Assembly: GCF_001507665.1 (NCBI RefSeq)
Contig: NZ_CP013910.1
Coordinates: 2,913,501 to 2,977,500, forward strand
DNA from: Deinococcus actinosclerus
GTDB lineage: Bacteria > Deinococcota > Deinococci > Deinococcales > Deinococcaceae
DNA length: 64,000 nt
Direction: 5' to 3'
The translations under genes and the position numbers were made by a program. This document shows positions 51,367-62,225 of the stretch, piece after piece (positions within the stretch are counted from its first letter, which is position 1; every line of letters begins with the position of its first letter). The notes beneath the pieces were generated by a model, which ran no database searches, was not told the DNA's origin, and worked only from the letters and a program-made list of their open reading frames with translations.

Positions 51367-53589
51367 TCAGTGTTCGAGGCGGATGTGCGGCAGGCGTTTA
51401 TCGAGCCAGGCGGGCAGCCACCAGTTCCACTTTCCGGCGAGCTTGAGGAAGGCGGGGACGAGGACGAGGCGGACGAGGGTGGCGTCGAGGGCGACGGCGA
51501 TGGCGAGGCCCAGGCCGATGCTCTTGCTGGCGACGACGCGCCCGAAGATGAACGCGGAGAAGACGATGAACATGATGATGGCGGCCGAGGTGATGATGCG
51601 GGCGGTGTGGCCGACGGCACGCACGACGGCCTCGTCGTTGGGGTGCCCGGCGAGGTACTCCTCCTGCACGCGCGACAGGAGGAAGATCTCGTAGTCCATG
51701 CTGAGGCCGAACATCACGGCGAACAGCAGCACCGGGAGGCTGGCGTCGAGCACGCCGACGTCGCCGGGGATGCCCAGGGGCGCGGCCAGGACGCCTTCCT
51801 GCACGATCAGGGTCACGAGGCCGATGGCGGCGCCGACGGTCAGGGCGTTCATGAGGATGCTCTTGAGGGGGATCAGGAGGCTGCGGAACGCGACCATCAG
51901 CAGCAGGAAGGTCCCGGCGAAGACGGCCAGGACGACAGTGGGCAGCGAGTCGGTGATGGCGCGGCTGAATTCCTCGCCGCCGACGGGCGCGCCGCCGAGC
52001 AGGTACGTGTACCCGCTGGCCTCGATGGTGCCCCGGATCTGCCGCTCGAAGGCGGGAATCTCGCGGGCGGGGAGGGTGCGGTCGGGAACGACGGTGACGC
52101 GCAGCAGGGTGCGGTCACGGCTGAACGAGCGGGTGGTCAGGGCGCTCAGCGCAGCGAGCTGGTCGGTGCTGCCCCCATTTGTGCCCGCGAGGTCGCTGGG
52201 GGTCAGGAAGGGGCTGAGGACGCCCTTCACGCCGGGCAGGGCGCGCAGGTCCGTCACGAGCGCCTGGAACCTGGTGCGGTCTGCGGGGGTGTAGCGCTGG
52301 CCCTTGAGGTCAAGGATCACCTCGAACTGGCTGAGCAGGCCGCCCGCACCGAGCGCCTCGACGTCTTTCAGGGTGTCGCGGCTCTCCACGCCGGGCGTGA
52401 GGCCCCACGCGCCGGCATACCCGGTGCGGATGTTCAGGGCGGGCGAGGCGAGCAGCAGCAGGAAGGCGGTGCTGCTCAGCACGGCGAACCAGGGGCGGGC
52501 GGTGACGCGCCGCGCGAAGGCCGTCCACGCGCCGGACGCCGCGCCGCTCTGCGCCCAGTTCAGGCGGGTGAAGCGCGGGTGGTTCACGCGGTCACCCAGC
52601 AGCGCCAGCAGCGCGGGGAGGGCGGTGAGGCTGGCCAGGACGGTCAGCAGCACGGCCAGCACCCCGCCGATCCCGATGGAGCGCACGAACGCGATCGGGG
52701 GGAGGATCAGGCCCGCCATGGCGATGGCGACGGTCAGGCCGCTGAAGGCGACGCTGCGCCCGGCGGTCTGCACGGTGCGTTCGGCGGCGCGGCGCGGATC
52801 CGGCGTGCGGTTCAGTTCCTCGCGGAAGCGGTTGACCATCAGCAGGGCGTAGTCGATGCCCGCGCCCAGGCCGAGCATGGTGATGACGCTCTGCGCGAAG
52901 GTACTGACGTCCATGACGTGCGTCAGGCCGTACAGGGCGGCCATGGCGACGCTGATGCTGAGCATCCCGACGGCCAGCGGGAGGCCGGTGGCGACGAGCG
53001 CGCCGAACACGACGAGCAGCAGCGCGCCGATCAGGGGCAGGGCGACGAGTTCGCTGCGTTTGGTGTCGCTCTCGGCGAACTGGGTGAAGTCGTCCCCGAT
53101 GGCCTGCCCGCCGGTCACGCGGATGTCCAGCGCGGCGCTCTCTGTGCGCGCGGTGTAGGCCCGCACGCGGCGCAGGGTGTCGCTCGCGCCGTCCAGCAGC
53201 GGAATCTGCGCGAGGGTCAGCGCCAGGGACCCGTCCCCGGAGCGGGTGCGGTAGGGGCCGCCTGCCTGCGCGGCCGTGACGCGGGTAACGCCGGGCACGT
53301 CCTCCAGACCGTCCAGGAACGTCTGGTAGGTGGCGTCGCCCTCCCTGGTGCCCAGCGGCGGCTGGCTGCGGGTCACGAGGACGACGGTGTTCGTATCGCG
53401 CTCCCCGAAGCGGTCGCGCAGCAGGTCGGTGACGCGGGTGGCCTCGGAGTCCTTTAGGCCGCCGGCGGGGTCGGCGGTGAGGGCCGCGGGGGCACGCGCC
53501 GCGAAGGGGAGGCTCAGGGCGGCGGCGAGCAGCCACGCGAGCAGCACCGCCCAGGGGTGCCGGGAGACGAGTCGGCCGAGGGTGCGCAT
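51367..53589 (-). CDS. MMPL-family RND transporter
   Basis: The 740-residue protein is an MMPL transporter in duplicated form: two sets of membrane helices (N-terminal helix plus about five at 180-320 and again at 535-700) around periplasmic loops. [19 protein letters not shown] and [20 protein letters not shown] are the paired GxxxDY helix motifs that carry the proton-relay aspartates. Substrates in this family are lipids or hydrophobic compounds; this one is unknown. No regulator is adjacent. The start ATG 53589 is preceded by a GC-rich leader. Confidence 0.92.
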   Translation of the reverse strand: MRTLGRLVSRHPWAVLLAWLLAAALSLPFAARAPAALTADPAGGLKDSEATRVTDLLRDRFGERDTNTVVLVTRSQPPLGTREGDATYQTFLDGLEDVPGVTRVTAAQAGGPYRTRSGDGSLALTLAQIPLLDGASDTLRRVRAYTARTESAALDIRVTGGQAIGDDFTQFAESDTKRSELVALPLIGALLLVVFGALVATGLPLAVGMLSISVAMAALYGLTHVMDVSTFAQSVITMLGLGAGIDYALLMVNRFREELNRTPDPRRAAERTVQTAGRSVAFSGLTVAIAMAGLILPPIAFVRSIGIGGVLAVLLTVLASLTALPALLALLGDRVNHPRFTRLNWAQSGAASGAWTAFARRVTARPWFAVLSSTAFLLLLASPALNIRTGYAGAWGLTPGVESRDTLKDVEALGAGGLLSQFEVILDLKGQRYTPADRTRFQALVTDLRALPGVKGVLSPFLTPSDLAGTNGGSTDQLAALSALTTRSFSRDRTLLRVTVVPDRTLPAREIPAFERQIRGTIEASGYTYLLGGAPVGGEEFSRAITDSLPTVVLAVFAGTFLLLMVAFRSLLIPLKSILMNALTVGAAIGLVTLIVQEGVLAAPLGIPGDVGVLDASLPVLLFAVMFGLSMDYEIFLLSRVQEEYLAGHPNDEAVVRAVGHTARIITSAAIIMFIVFSAFIFGRVVASKSIGLGLAIAVALDATLVRLVLVPAFLKLAGKWNWWLPAWLDKRLPHIRLEH

Positions 53590-53816
53590 GCGCCCGAGTA
53601 GAGCACGGGCGGCCCGGGCAGACCGGGGGCCGCACGACGAAGTACACCCGAAATCCCTGTCACCAGGTGCAATGAAACCGCCTGCTCCTGCGTCTGAAGA
53701 GCAGAGCCGCCCGCGACGGCGTGAACACCACCGAACTCGTCACCGGTCACCTGGAGAACGGCGTCAAAGCGCAACGGCAGGAAGTGGCGAGTGAAGCGGG
53801 CGTTCCACTCCCCTGT

Positions 53817-54602
53817 TCAGAACAGTTCGTCGTGCAGGCGGTAGTACGCGAGTTTCGTGTCGTCCACGAGGGCGCGGCCGTACAGGTCGAGGAACATCCC
53901 GGCGTAGCGTTCCCCCAGTTCGCTGCGGACGCTGCGCGCGGCGAGGGCGAGGTCGGCGTGGCGGTCGGCGATGCCGAGGCGGCCCACGTCGATCAGGCCC
54001 TCGACGTACTCGCCGTTCAGGATGATGTTGTCCAGCGTGGCGTCGCCGTGCGTGACCACGAGGTCGTCCTGCGCGGGGCGGGTGCGGGCCAGTTCGTTGA
54101 AGACGTTCACGGCGCTGCGTCCGGCGTGGTCGTCGTCGAAGTCGTGGCCGTCGATCAGTCCGGCCTGCACGCGTTCGCGGGCCAGGGGCAGGGTCACGTC
54201 CAGCGTCTGCCGGAACGGGCAGTCCCGCAGGGGAAGGGCGTGCAGTTCCCGCAGCGCGCGGGCCAGCAGGTTCACGACCCGTTCCGGGTGCAGCCGGGCG
54301 TCGGGGTGGCTCATGGGGACGCCGCTCAGGCGTGTCATCGCCAGGAACTCCCGGTCCCCCTCGACCTCGAAGGCCACGACCTGCGGCGCAGGGATGCGCC
54401 CGGCCAGCCAGCGCAGCCGCTCGCGTTCCTGTTGCAGGGTGCTGGGCGCGTGCGGGGTGCGGGGCTGCACCTTCAGCACGTAGCGGGTGGATCGCCAGAC
54501 CTGCGCGCCGCTCTGGCCGCCGCTCACGCGTTCCCAGCGGGCGGCGGGCAGCACGCGTTTCAGGGCGTCGGGCAGGGTGGGGCGGTCCGGAACGTCAGTC
54601 AC
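53817..54602 (-). CDS. Aminoglycoside 3'-phosphotransferase-like kinase
   Basis: The 261-residue protein starts with GTG ([20 protein letters not shown]). The kinase core is visible: YVLKVQPR with the ATP lysine, [14 protein letters not shown] carrying the catalytic Asp and Asn, and [19 protein letters not shown] carrying the metal-binding Asp. This last block and the tail YYRLHDELF are shared with APH(3') enzymes. Chromosomal relatives exist that do not act on antibiotics, so a resistance phenotype must not be assumed. No mobile element is adjacent. Confidence 0.85.
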   Translation of the reverse strand: MTDVPDRPTLPDALKRVLPAARWERVSGGQSGAQVWRSTRYVLKVQPRTPHAPSTLQQERERLRWLAGRIPAPQVVAFEVEGDREFLAMTRLSGVPMSHPDARLHPERVVNLLARALRELHALPLRDCPFRQTLDVTLPLARERVQAGLIDGHDFDDDHAGRSAVNVFNELARTRPAQDDLVVTHGDATLDNIILNGEYVEGLIDVGRLGIADRHADLALAARSVRSELGERYAGMFLDLYGRALVDDTKLAYYRLHDELF

Positions 54603-54692
54603 GCCGGGCAGTCTGGCAGTGGCCCTGACCTTCAGGCAAGCGTGAAGGCCCGCCCCCACCGCGCGTCCCTGCGGCCCGGGATGATGGAAGGC

Positions 54693-55385
54693 GTGACCCG
54701 CCCCCCCTCTGCCCCGCGCTCCCCGAACCCCGAACCGTCCCGGCGCGAGTGGTTCAGCGAACTGATCGGCCGCACGCGCTTCGTGGTGCTGATCGCGGTG
54801 ATCGCCGTGCTGCTCGTGTCGTTCAGCCTGTTCCTGCAGGGGACGCTGCTGGCGCTGCACACCATCTGGGATTCCTGGCACGACACGTTCACGCAGGGCA
54901 TCGCCAGTCAGCAGGGGCAGCTGGCAGTGGAGTTCCTGGAGATCGTGAGTACCATGCTCAAGGCGGTGGTGTTCTACCTGATCGGGGTGGGGCTGTACTC
55001 GCTGTTCATCACGCCGCTGAACCTGACGTCCGCGCTGGGCGTCGAGAGCCTCGCGGATCTGGAGCAGAAGGTCGTGTCGGTCATCATCGTGATTCTGGGC
55101 GTGACGTTCCTGGAGCATTTCGTGCGCTGGGATAAACCGCTGGATACCCTGTACTTCGCGGGCGCGCTGGCGCTGGCGGGGGGGGCGCTGGTGTTCTTCC
55201 AGCGGGTGCACCGGGGCAGCGGCGGGGACCTGCAGCAGCCGCAGTCGAAGCTGCGCGCCCGGCAGGACCTGTTCGAGAACCACACCGAGCAGCGGCACAT
55301 CGACGATCACGACGTGGAGATCGCAGAGCAGGCCACCCAGGCCAAGCAGGAGGGCAAGGTGGACGCCGAGGAGGGCAGCGGCTGA
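54693..55385 (+). CDS. YqhA-like membrane protein (UPF0114)
   Basis: From GTG 54693 the protein is 230 residues; ATG 54681 or 54684 would add four or three. GTG 54693 is favoured because GATGAT lies 7 nt before it, matching the leaderless spacing of neighbouring genes. Three or four hydrophobic segments are present ([56 protein letters not shown]), a pattern of the YqhA/UPF0114 family. The last 60 residues are charged and rich in Gln/Glu. Function is unknown. Confidence 0.78.
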   Translation: MTRPPSAPRSPNPEPSRREWFSELIGRTRFVVLIAVIAVLLVSFSLFLQGTLLALHTIWDSWHDTFTQGIASQQGQLAVEFLEIVSTMLKAVVFYLIGVGLYSLFITPLNLTSALGVESLADLEQKVVSVIIVILGVTFLEHFVRWDKPLDTLYFAGALALAGGALVFFQRVHRGSGGDLQQPQSKLRARQDLFENHTEQRHIDDHDVEIAEQATQAKQEGKVDAEEGSG

Positions 55386-55432
55386 GGTCCTGCCCCCGGA
55401 GCGCCCTGGACACCTGGCCCCCCGCGCGCGGG

Positions 55433-55438
55433 TACACT
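55433..55438 (+). promoter_or_regulatory. -10 box TACACT of a three-gene operon
   Basis: TACACT lies 7 nt before the ATG at 55446, with no ribosome-binding site between. Confidence 0.55.
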
Positions 55439-55445
55439 GTTCAGA

Positions 55446-56348
55446 ATGAGGGTTGGTCTGCTTGAAACTCACGCCGCGCGCCTCCCGGGCTACTGGGCGG
55501 CGTTCCTGAAGGAACTGGGCTCCGAGCCCGTTCTGCCCGCCCTGGACGACACGGAGGCCCTGACGCTGGGCCGCGAGAGCTTGCCGAACGAACCGCTGGG
55601 CGTGCAACTCGCGCTGGGCCGCATCCTGTCGATGGGCCGCGTGGACGCCGTGCTGATCGCGCAGTGGCCCGCCGTGAGCGGTGACGCCTGGAGCGAGGCG
55701 CTGCCCGAACTGCTCGCGCGGCGCATCAGCGGCCTGCCCACCCTGATCGGCGTGCCCGACGGTCCCGAGGGCCTGGAAGGCGCGGCGACTGAGCTGGGCC
55801 TGCGCGTGTCGCAGAACGCCGGGCGGGTGCGGCTGGCGCTGGAGAAGGTGCGCCCCCTGGCGCAGGACCCGCGCGCCGCGCAGCCGGCCCTGACCCGCGC
55901 GAGCCGCGCGACGGTCGCCGTGATCGGCCCGCGCGCCCTGCTGAGCGAGCCGCTGGTCGCCGCTCCGCTGCGCGCGGCGCTGGATGACCTGGGCCTGTAC
56001 GGCGTGTTCAGCCATGAGCTGCCGGTCGCGGACGTCCTGAAGCGCGCCGAGCGGCTGGAGCAGCCCCGCGCGACCGCCGGGGACCGTGAACTGTTCGGCG
56101 CGGTGTCGCTGCTGGGCGGCAAGGGTGCCGTGAAGGGCTTCGTGTTCGTGAGCGGCGCGCGGGACGGCTCGACCGCCACGGCCGCGAGCCGCCTCGCGGA
56201 GCGGCAGCACAAGCCCACGCTGCTCCTGAGCGTGGACGGCCAGACGGACTTCCCGGAACTCGCGGCCTTCCGCGACCGCGTGACCCTGGGCGGCGCGGCC
56301 CGTCCCGCCGCCAGCGGACCGGACAGCGCGGAGGGTGAGGGCGCGTGA
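55446..56348 (+). CDS. Protein of unknown function, first gene of a three-gene operon
   Basis: The 300-residue protein starts [20 protein letters not shown]. Two Rossmann-like halves can be seen, one around [13 protein letters not shown] and one around [21 protein letters not shown] distant likeness to DUF2229 (acyl-CoA dehydratase activase-related) is possible but not firm. No catalytic motif is recognised. It overlaps the next gene by 4 nt (GTGA). Confidence 0.6.
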   Translation: MRVGLLETHAARLPGYWAAFLKELGSEPVLPALDDTEALTLGRESLPNEPLGVQLALGRILSMGRVDAVLIAQWPAVSGDAWSEALPELLARRISGLPTLIGVPDGPEGLEGAATELGLRVSQNAGRVRLALEKVRPLAQDPRAAQPALTRASRATVAVIGPRALLSEPLVAAPLRAALDDLGLYGVFSHELPVADVLKRAERLEQPRATAGDRELFGAVSLLGGKGAVKGFVFVSGARDGSTATAASRLAERQHKPTLLLSVDGQTDFPELAAFRDRVTLGGAARPAASGPDSAEGEGA

Positions 56349-56704
56349 ACCCCTGGCGCTGGCTGACCACCCCGGACCCCGCGCCGGGCTTCACGGCAGG
56401 CAAGATGCTGAAACTCACCGCGCGCGTCATGCTGTTCGCGCTGGTCGCCACGCTCCTGAGCGGGCTGCTGCAGCTCACGCCGCTGAAGGGCACCCTGAAC
56501 ACCTGGTGGGGCAGCCTGCTGTTCGTGCTGCTGCTGTACATTCCCGCCGCGCGCTTCCTGACCCTGGATACCTTCGCGCCCCGCCGCGCGCCGGCGACCA
56601 CGCCGGGCCGCGCGGCGCAGGGCAGCAGCGCGCAGCGCCGCAAGGAACGCAACCGCTACGCCGGCGTGCGCAAGAGCGGACCCAAGTACGGGGGCCGCCG
56701 ATAG
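56345..56704 (+). CDS. Small membrane protein of unknown function
   Basis: The 119-residue protein starts with GTG overlapping the preceding stop. It has two membrane segments (about 24-42 and 55-70: [19 protein letters not shown] and [16 protein letters not shown]) and a strongly basic C-terminus ([20 protein letters not shown]). The basic tail could contact RNA, ribosomes or acidic lipids. It lies directly before a CDP-alcohol phosphatidyltransferase, whose frame begins inside its stop codon. Confidence 0.75.
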   Translation: MNPWRWLTTPDPAPGFTAGKMLKLTARVMLFALVATLLSGLLQLTPLKGTLNTWWGSLLFVLLLYIPAARFLTLDTFAPRRAPATTPGRAAQGSSAQRRKERNRYAGVRKSGPKYGGRR

Positions 56705-57497
56705 AGTCCGGGCTCGCCCGCACGCGCAAGGCCCGTCCGGCGCGCGAGTGGGCGGGCGAACGGCTGTTCCGCCCGGCAGCGCAGCTGCTCGTGCCGCCCC
56801 TGGCACGATTGAACGTCAACCCGCAGCACGTGGTGCTTCTGCACACCGCCCTGGGCCTGTACGCCGCGCTGCTCATCCGGCGTGGCGAACGCGTCCGGCC
56901 TGCACTGCTGTTGCAGGTCAAGACGCTCCTGGACGGCCTGGACGGACAACTGGCCCGCGCGACCGGGCAGACGACCGAGACCGGCCGGTATCTGGACACC
57001 GAGGGCGACCTGCTCGTCAACCTCGCGCTGAACGTGGCGATCCTGGGCCGCCCGGGCGTGCCGGTCACGCTGCTCCAGAGCCTGATCCTGACCGTGGATT
57101 TCCTGTGGGAGCGGGAGTACCGCGCGGCGCGCGGTGAGGTCTTCCGGGAACCCGCCGCGCAGGCCGGGGATCACCCGGTCGTGCTGGGAGCCCTCCAAGC
57201 GGTGTACAGCGCGTACTTCGTGCCGCAGGAGCGGGCGCTGGACCACGCCTTCCAGAGTCGGCTCCGCCGCGTGACCGGGGCTGCCACGCCAGGGGCGGCG
57301 CAGCGGCAGGCGTACACCCCGCTGGCCGTGAACACCCTGAGTGCCAACCTGGGCCTGGCCACGCAGTTCCTGCTGCTCGGCGCGTGCGTCCTCTCTGGCC
57401 GCCCGCACTGGTACGCGCGCAGTCTGGGCGTGCAGGCGCTGGCCCTGGCAGGCGCGCAGGTGTGGCGGGAAGCGCAGGCCCGGACGGCAGGCGCGGA

Positions 57498-57519
<22 letters not shown>
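56701..57519 (+). CDS. CDP-alcohol phosphatidyltransferase family protein; start codon uncertain
   Basis: The frame continues from ATA at 56701, which overlaps the preceding stop (ATAG), to 57519, about 272 residues. The family signature D-x2-DG-x2-AR-x8-G-x3-D-x3-D is complete: [18 protein letters not shown] then RYLDTEGD. It should transfer an alcohol headgroup from CDP-alcohol to a lipid, within the membrane. No ATG, GTG or TTG occurs in frame near the overlap; the first is GTG at 56791, 30 residues in, just before the membrane helix [16 protein letters not shown]. Either a rare AUA start is used or the protein starts at 56791. The 3' end overlaps the convergent DUF2270 gene by 22 nt. Confidence 0.8.
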
Positions 57520-58184
<665 letters not shown>

Positions 58185-58409
58185 TGTGACATGCCCTCAG
58201 GGGGCTCAGGCGTCTGGAGGCATCCCGGGCAGGTGGGTCCTGCCGCGGCCCGGCGTGATCTGCGCCACCTCGGCGCTACCCCCAGATGGCGGGACGAGCA
58301 ATGGAATTCGTTTCACAAATGACCACTTGAGCGCCGGCCTATGGTTTGCAGACCGTTCCATCCGTTCCACTCACCGTGACGGGCCCCGCCCGATCGCGCC
58401 GGAGGCTGC

Positions 58410-59738
58410 ATGAACCGTACCCGTCTGTTTGGCCTGCTCACCCTTTCCGTCCTCCTCGCCGCCTGCGGACAGACCCCGGCCCAGCTCACCCCCGACGCGG
58501 CCCAGGCCAGCGCGCCGGCCTTCGTGGACGGCGAACTTCTGGTGCAGCTCAAGGGCGGCCTCAGCAGTCAGGCGCTGACCAGCCTGGGTGCCCTGGGCGT
58601 GCAGTCCGTCGAGACGCTCTCAACCGTGAACGGTGCCGCGCTGCTGCGCGCCCGCATCACCGACGGCCAGGGCGTGCTCGCCAAGGCGAAGCAGCTCCAG
58701 GCCAGCGGCCTCGTACGCTTCGCGGAGCCCAACTGGACCTACCAGACCCAGGCGCTGCCGACCGACAGTTACTACACGAACGGCACGCTGTGGGGCATGA
58801 AGGGCAACTTCGGCTCGGGCGCCGAGACCGCGTGGGCCGCCGGGCACACCGGCAGTGACAACGTGTACGTGGGCATCATCGACGAGGGGTACCAGTTCGA
58901 CCACCCGGACCTGAAGGGCAACGCGTGGCTGAACCCCTTCGACCCGGTGGACGGCAAGGACAACGACGGCAACGGATACATCGACGACACGCGCGGCTGG
59001 GACTTCGCGAACAACGACAACACCGTGTACGACGGCGGCACGCGCGGCAGCCTGGACGCGCACGGCACGCACGTCGCCGGGACGATCGGCGGCACCGCGA
59101 ACGACGGCGGCGTGGTCGGCGTGAACCACAACGTGACGTTCATCAGCGGGAAGTTCCTGGGCCGCCGCAGCGGGAACAGCGCCGACGCCATCAAGGCCAT
59201 CAACTACTTCGTGGACCTCAAGAGCCGCCACGGCCTGAACATCGTCGCGCTGAACAACTCCTGGGGTGGCGGGGGCTTCTCGCAGGCGCTGCTTGACGCC
59301 ATCGTGGTGGCGGCCAAGGCGAACATCCTGTTCATCGCGGCTGCCGGCAACAGCGGCACCGACAACGACGCGACCGCCAGCTACCCCAGCAACTACGACA
59401 CGACCGCCGGCGCCGGCTACGACAGCGTGATCGCCGTGGCCGCCATCGACAAGGCCGGGGCGCTCGCGTCCTTCAGCCAGTACGGGAAGACCACCGTGGA
59501 CATCGGCGCGCCCGGCGTGGCGATCACGAGCAGCGTGCCGTACAACACGTACAGCAGCTACGACGGCACCAGCATGGCCACCCCGCACGTGACGGGCGGC
59601 GCGGCCCTGTACGCCAGCACCCACCCCGGCGCGACTGCCGCCCAGATCCGCGCGGCGATCCTGGGCAGCGCCACGCCCACCGCCAGCCTCAGCGGCAAGA
59701 CCGTCACCGGCGGCCGCCTCAACGTCAGCGGCTTCTAA
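58410..59738 (+). CDS. Lipoprotein subtilisin-like S8 serine protease
   Basis: The 442-residue protein has a lipoprotein signal (VLLAACGQ), an N-terminal inhibitor-like propeptide (about 38-115, FVDGELLVQLKGG to FAEPNWTYQ) and an S8 domain. Catalytic residues are Asp in VGIIDEGYQFDHPDL, His in DAHGTHVAGTIGG and Ser in DGTSMATPHVTGG; the oxyanion Asn is in AAAGNSGTDND. Acidic loops (GKDNDGNGYIDD) suggest bound calcium. A GGAGG site precedes the ATG. It should be a cell-surface protease. Confidence 0.95.
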   Translation: MNRTRLFGLLTLSVLLAACGQTPAQLTPDAAQASAPAFVDGELLVQLKGGLSSQALTSLGALGVQSVETLSTVNGAALLRARITDGQGVLAKAKQLQASGLVRFAEPNWTYQTQALPTDSYYTNGTLWGMKGNFGSGAETAWAAGHTGSDNVYVGIIDEGYQFDHPDLKGNAWLNPFDPVDGKDNDGNGYIDDTRGWDFANNDNTVYDGGTRGSLDAHGTHVAGTIGGTANDGGVVGVNHNVTFISGKFLGRRSGNSADAIKAINYFVDLKSRHGLNIVALNNSWGGGGFSQALLDAIVVAAKANILFIAAAGNSGTDNDATASYPSNYDTTAGAGYDSVIAVAAIDKAGALASFSQYGKTTVDIGAPGVAITSSVPYNTYSSYDGTSMATPHVTGGAALYASTHPGATAAQIRAAILGSATPTASLSGKTVTGGRLNVSGF

Positions 59739-59752
59739 CCTCTTCCCGATCA

Positions 59753-59781
59753 GCGCCGCCCCCGGTGACCAGGGGCGGCGC
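59753..59781. terminator. Bidirectional terminator between convergent genes
   Basis: A perfect 10-bp stem (gcgccgcccc / ggggcggcgc) with a 9-nt loop lies between the S8 protease gene and the MBL gene. Confidence 0.7.
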
Positions 59782-59786
59782 CCCTC

Positions 59787-60431
59787 TCATTGCAGGAAGG
59801 GATTCGTCTGCGCTTCCGTGGCGACCGTCGTGCGCGGGCCATGCCCGGGATAGACCGCCGTGTCGCCCGGCAGGGTCAGCAGCTGCTCGCGGATGCCCGC
59901 CAGAAGCTGCGGGTGGTTCCCGCCCGGCAGGTCGGTCCGGCCGATTCCTCCCCGGAACAGCGTATCCCCGGCGACCACGAGCCCCGGCGCGGTGAACACC
60001 ACGTGCCCCGGCGCGTGTCCCGGCAGGCTGCGGGCGGTGAGGGTCAGGTCGCCCGCCGTGAAGGTCTGCCCCTCGCTGATCTCATGATCGGGGTCGGCGG
60101 GCTGGATGAACGGGAGGTTCCAGCGGGCGGCACTCTGCGCGCCCGCGTGGTACAGCGGCAGGTCCGCCGGGTGCAGCCACACCGGCACCTGCAGCGCCTC
60201 GCGCAGCGGCTGCACGGCGCCGATGTGATCGAAATGCGCGTGCGTGAGCAGGATGCCCCGCACCGTCACGCCCGACCCGCGCACCAGCGTCAGCAGGCGC
60301 TCGGCGTCGTCGCCCGGGTCGATCAGGAAGCCCTCGTTCTGGGCGCCAGCGATGAGAACCGCATTCTCCTGGATGGGACCGGTCGGCACCGACCAGAGGC
60401 GCAGCGCGCCGTGCGTGAAAGGAGCACTCAT
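59787..60431 (-). CDS. MBL-fold hydrolase, glyoxalase II-like
   Basis: The 214-residue protein carries the metallo-beta-lactamase fold ligands THAHFDHIG, then [26 protein letters not shown] and PGHGPRT. This is the pattern of the YcbL/type II glyoxalase branch. It should hydrolyse a thioester such as S-lactoyl-glutathione or a similar thiol ester; the thiol used here is not shown. Confidence 0.9.
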   Translation of the reverse strand: MSAPFTHGALRLWSVPTGPIQENAVLIAGAQNEGFLIDPGDDAERLLTLVRGSGVTVRGILLTHAHFDHIGAVQPLREALQVPVWLHPADLPLYHAGAQSAARWNLPFIQPADPDHEISEGQTFTAGDLTLTARSLPGHAPGHVVFTAPGLVVAGDTLFRGGIGRTDLPGGNHPQLLAGIREQLLTLPGDTAVYPGHGPRTTVATEAQTNPFLQ

Positions 60432-60464
60432 GCCCGGCAGTCTACGCCGGGGGGACCGTCCGCT

Positions 60465-61400
60465 TCAGGCGTGCCCGAAGGCGTCCCGCAGCGCCAGCGC
60501 GAACACCTGGAAACTCAGGCTGGGGCTGGCGTACGCCTCCAGCGCCTCCTGGAGGGCGGTCAGGGCACTGTCGGCGCGCGCGCGGACGTGCGGCGGCTGA
60601 TCCCGCCACGTGAAGCGCAGCGTCTCGGGGTGCCAGGCCGGATCGAAACGTTTCTCCAGCGCCTCGGCGGCCTCCAGCGCGCCCAGCAGGCTCTCGCCGA
60701 GCGCATTCGTGAGTTCGCGGGCGTCCTGGAGAGCGGCGCGCACGGGTTCCGGGTCGCCCAGCACGCCGGCCCGCCCGGCGGCGAAGGCCACGAGTTCCGC
60801 GTCGGGTGCCTGCCCGGCGCGCAGCAGGGCGCGTTCCACCGCGGGGTCGCTGACCGGCGTGACGCTCAGGCGGGCGCTGCGGCTGACGATGGTGGGCAGC
60901 ACCGCGCGCAGGTCCTCGGCGAGGAACACGAACAGCGCGCCGTGCGGGGGCTCCTCCACCAGTTTCAGCAGGGCGTTCGCAGCCTCCGGCCCCAGGTACT
61001 CGGCGCCCTGCACGATCACCACGCGCCGCGTGAAGGTGGGCCGCACCTCCAGGAACTCGAACACGTGCGTCTCGTACTCGCGGGCCTTGTCACGCCCCGA
61101 CAGGACCGCGCCGATGGGAATCAGCTTGCGCCGCGCGGCCTTGCCGGTGCTCGTCGTGGCGCGCGGCTCGACGAGCAGCAGGTCCGGGTGCGCGCCGGCC
61201 GCCAGAGCCCGGCACGACGGGCAGGTGCCGCAGGCCTCGCCGTACATGCCCCTCGCCCCGGTGCAGTTGTGCTGCGCGGCCACGGCGCGCGCCACGTCCA
61301 GCTTGCCCACGCGGGCCGGGCCGGTCAGGAGCAGCGCGTTACCCCGGAAGGCGCCCGTCTGCTCCAGCAGCGGGCCATGCAGGTCGGCGGCGGCCGTCAC
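60465..61400 (-). CDS. DNA polymerase III delta-prime-like clamp-loader subunit
   Basis: The 311-residue protein starts with GTG ([14 protein letters not shown]). The ATP site is GPARVGK, followed by a zinc-binding group of four cysteines ([18 protein letters not shown]), and the sensor and arginine-finger region is [13 protein letters not shown] then SRSARLSV. The protein is a clamp-loader AAA+ subunit, probably HolB. Its start is 8 nt after the phosphoesterase stop, so the two may be co-transcribed. Walker A is slightly degenerate. Confidence 0.87.
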   Translation of the reverse strand: MTAAADLHGPLLEQTGAFRGNALLLTGPARVGKLDVARAVAAQHNCTGARGMYGEACGTCPSCRALAAGAHPDLLLVEPRATTSTGKAARRKLIPIGAVLSGRDKAREYETHVFEFLEVRPTFTRRVVIVQGAEYLGPEAANALLKLVEEPPHGALFVFLAEDLRAVLPTIVSRSARLSVTPVSDPAVERALLRAGQAPDAELVAFAAGRAGVLGDPEPVRAALQDARELTNALGESLLGALEAAEALEKRFDPAWHPETLRFTWRDQPPHVRARADSALTALQEALEAYASPSLSFQVFALALRDAFGHA

Positions 61401-61408
61401 GACCGCAC

Positions 61409-62161
61409 CTACTTGCCGATGGCGAGGCGGGCGGCGAGCACCTGCGGCAGCCCCGCCTCCAGCGCCGCCTCCTGCGCCCGCTCGATGTCGTACGCCACGC
61501 GGAAGACCTCGAAGTAGCCGCGCGCGGAATCGTAGATGGCGTAGCTGGCCCTGGGGTTCCCGTCGCGCGGCTGGCCCACGCTGCCCGGGTTCAGGATCAC
61601 GCGGGTGCTGGGCGCCACCATGTAGCTCCCGCCGTCCTGGAACTGCTGCACCTTCACCCAGTCCCCCACCGGGGAATTCAGGGTGGCGTACACCGCCGGG
61701 ACGTGCGTGTGGCCCACGAAGCCCAGGCGGCCCTGCCACTGCGTGAAGGCCTCGCGCGCGGCGGGCACGGAATCGGTGTACTGGTCGAGGCTGACCGGGG
61801 TGCCGTGCCGGTAGCGGGCGCCCACGTCCGGGTCGTCGATCCCGTCGCGCCACAGCCGCACCCAGGCGACGTCGCGCTCGGACAGGCGCGTGAGCTGCCA
61901 GGTCAGGGCCATGCTCACGATCGATTCCTTCGGTTCGCGCCGGCCGTCGGCGTACTGCAGCAGCATCTCGTCGTGGTTGCCCAGCACGCAGATGGCGTCC
62001 AGTTCGCGCAGGACGTCCAGCACCTCGCGCGGGTGCGGGCCGTAGCCCAGGGCGTCACCCAGATGGATGACCTGATCGTACCGGCGTCCGGCTGCGTCGT
62101 TCAGGACGGCCTGCAGGGCGGTGTGGTTCGCGTGGATATCGGAAAGCAGCAGCAGCCGCAC
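61409..62161 (-). CDS. Calcineurin-like metallophosphoesterase
   Basis: The 250-residue protein has the metallophosphoesterase motifs: [12 protein letters not shown] (DxH), [10 protein letters not shown] (GDxxxxG), VLGNHDE (GNHD) and GHTHVPAVY (GHxH). N-terminus [11 protein letters not shown] fits the YfcE/MJ0936-like family. It should cleave a phosphoester; the substrate is not known. GTG is the start codon, 7 nt after TATGAT, so it is leaderless. Confidence 0.92.
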   Translation of the reverse strand: MRLLLLSDIHANHTALQAVLNDAAGRRYDQVIHLGDALGYGPHPREVLDVLRELDAICVLGNHDEMLLQYADGRREPKESIVSMALTWQLTRLSERDVAWVRLWRDGIDDPDVGARYRHGTPVSLDQYTDSVPAAREAFTQWQGRLGFVGHTHVPAVYATLNSPVGDWVKVQQFQDGGSYMVAPSTRVILNPGSVGQPRDGNPRASYAIYDSARGYFEVFRVAYDIERAQEAALEAGLPQVLAARLAIGK

Positions 62162-62168
62162 ACCTCAG

Positions 62169-62174
62169 ATCATA
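62169..62174 (-). promoter_or_regulatory. -10 box TATGAT of the phosphoesterase gene
   Basis: On the minus strand TATGAT lies 7 nt before the GTG at 62161; no ribosome-binding site is present. Confidence 0.6.
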
Positions 62175-62225
62175 GCGCGCGCCGGCCGGATGGATGGGCT
62201 GGCCGGGGCGCGGCCGGACTCCCGG

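Noticed and set aside
53514..53774. 86-residue reverse frame upstream of the MMPL gene
   Set aside because: It overlaps the MMPL start in another frame and no motif or ribosome-binding site supports it.
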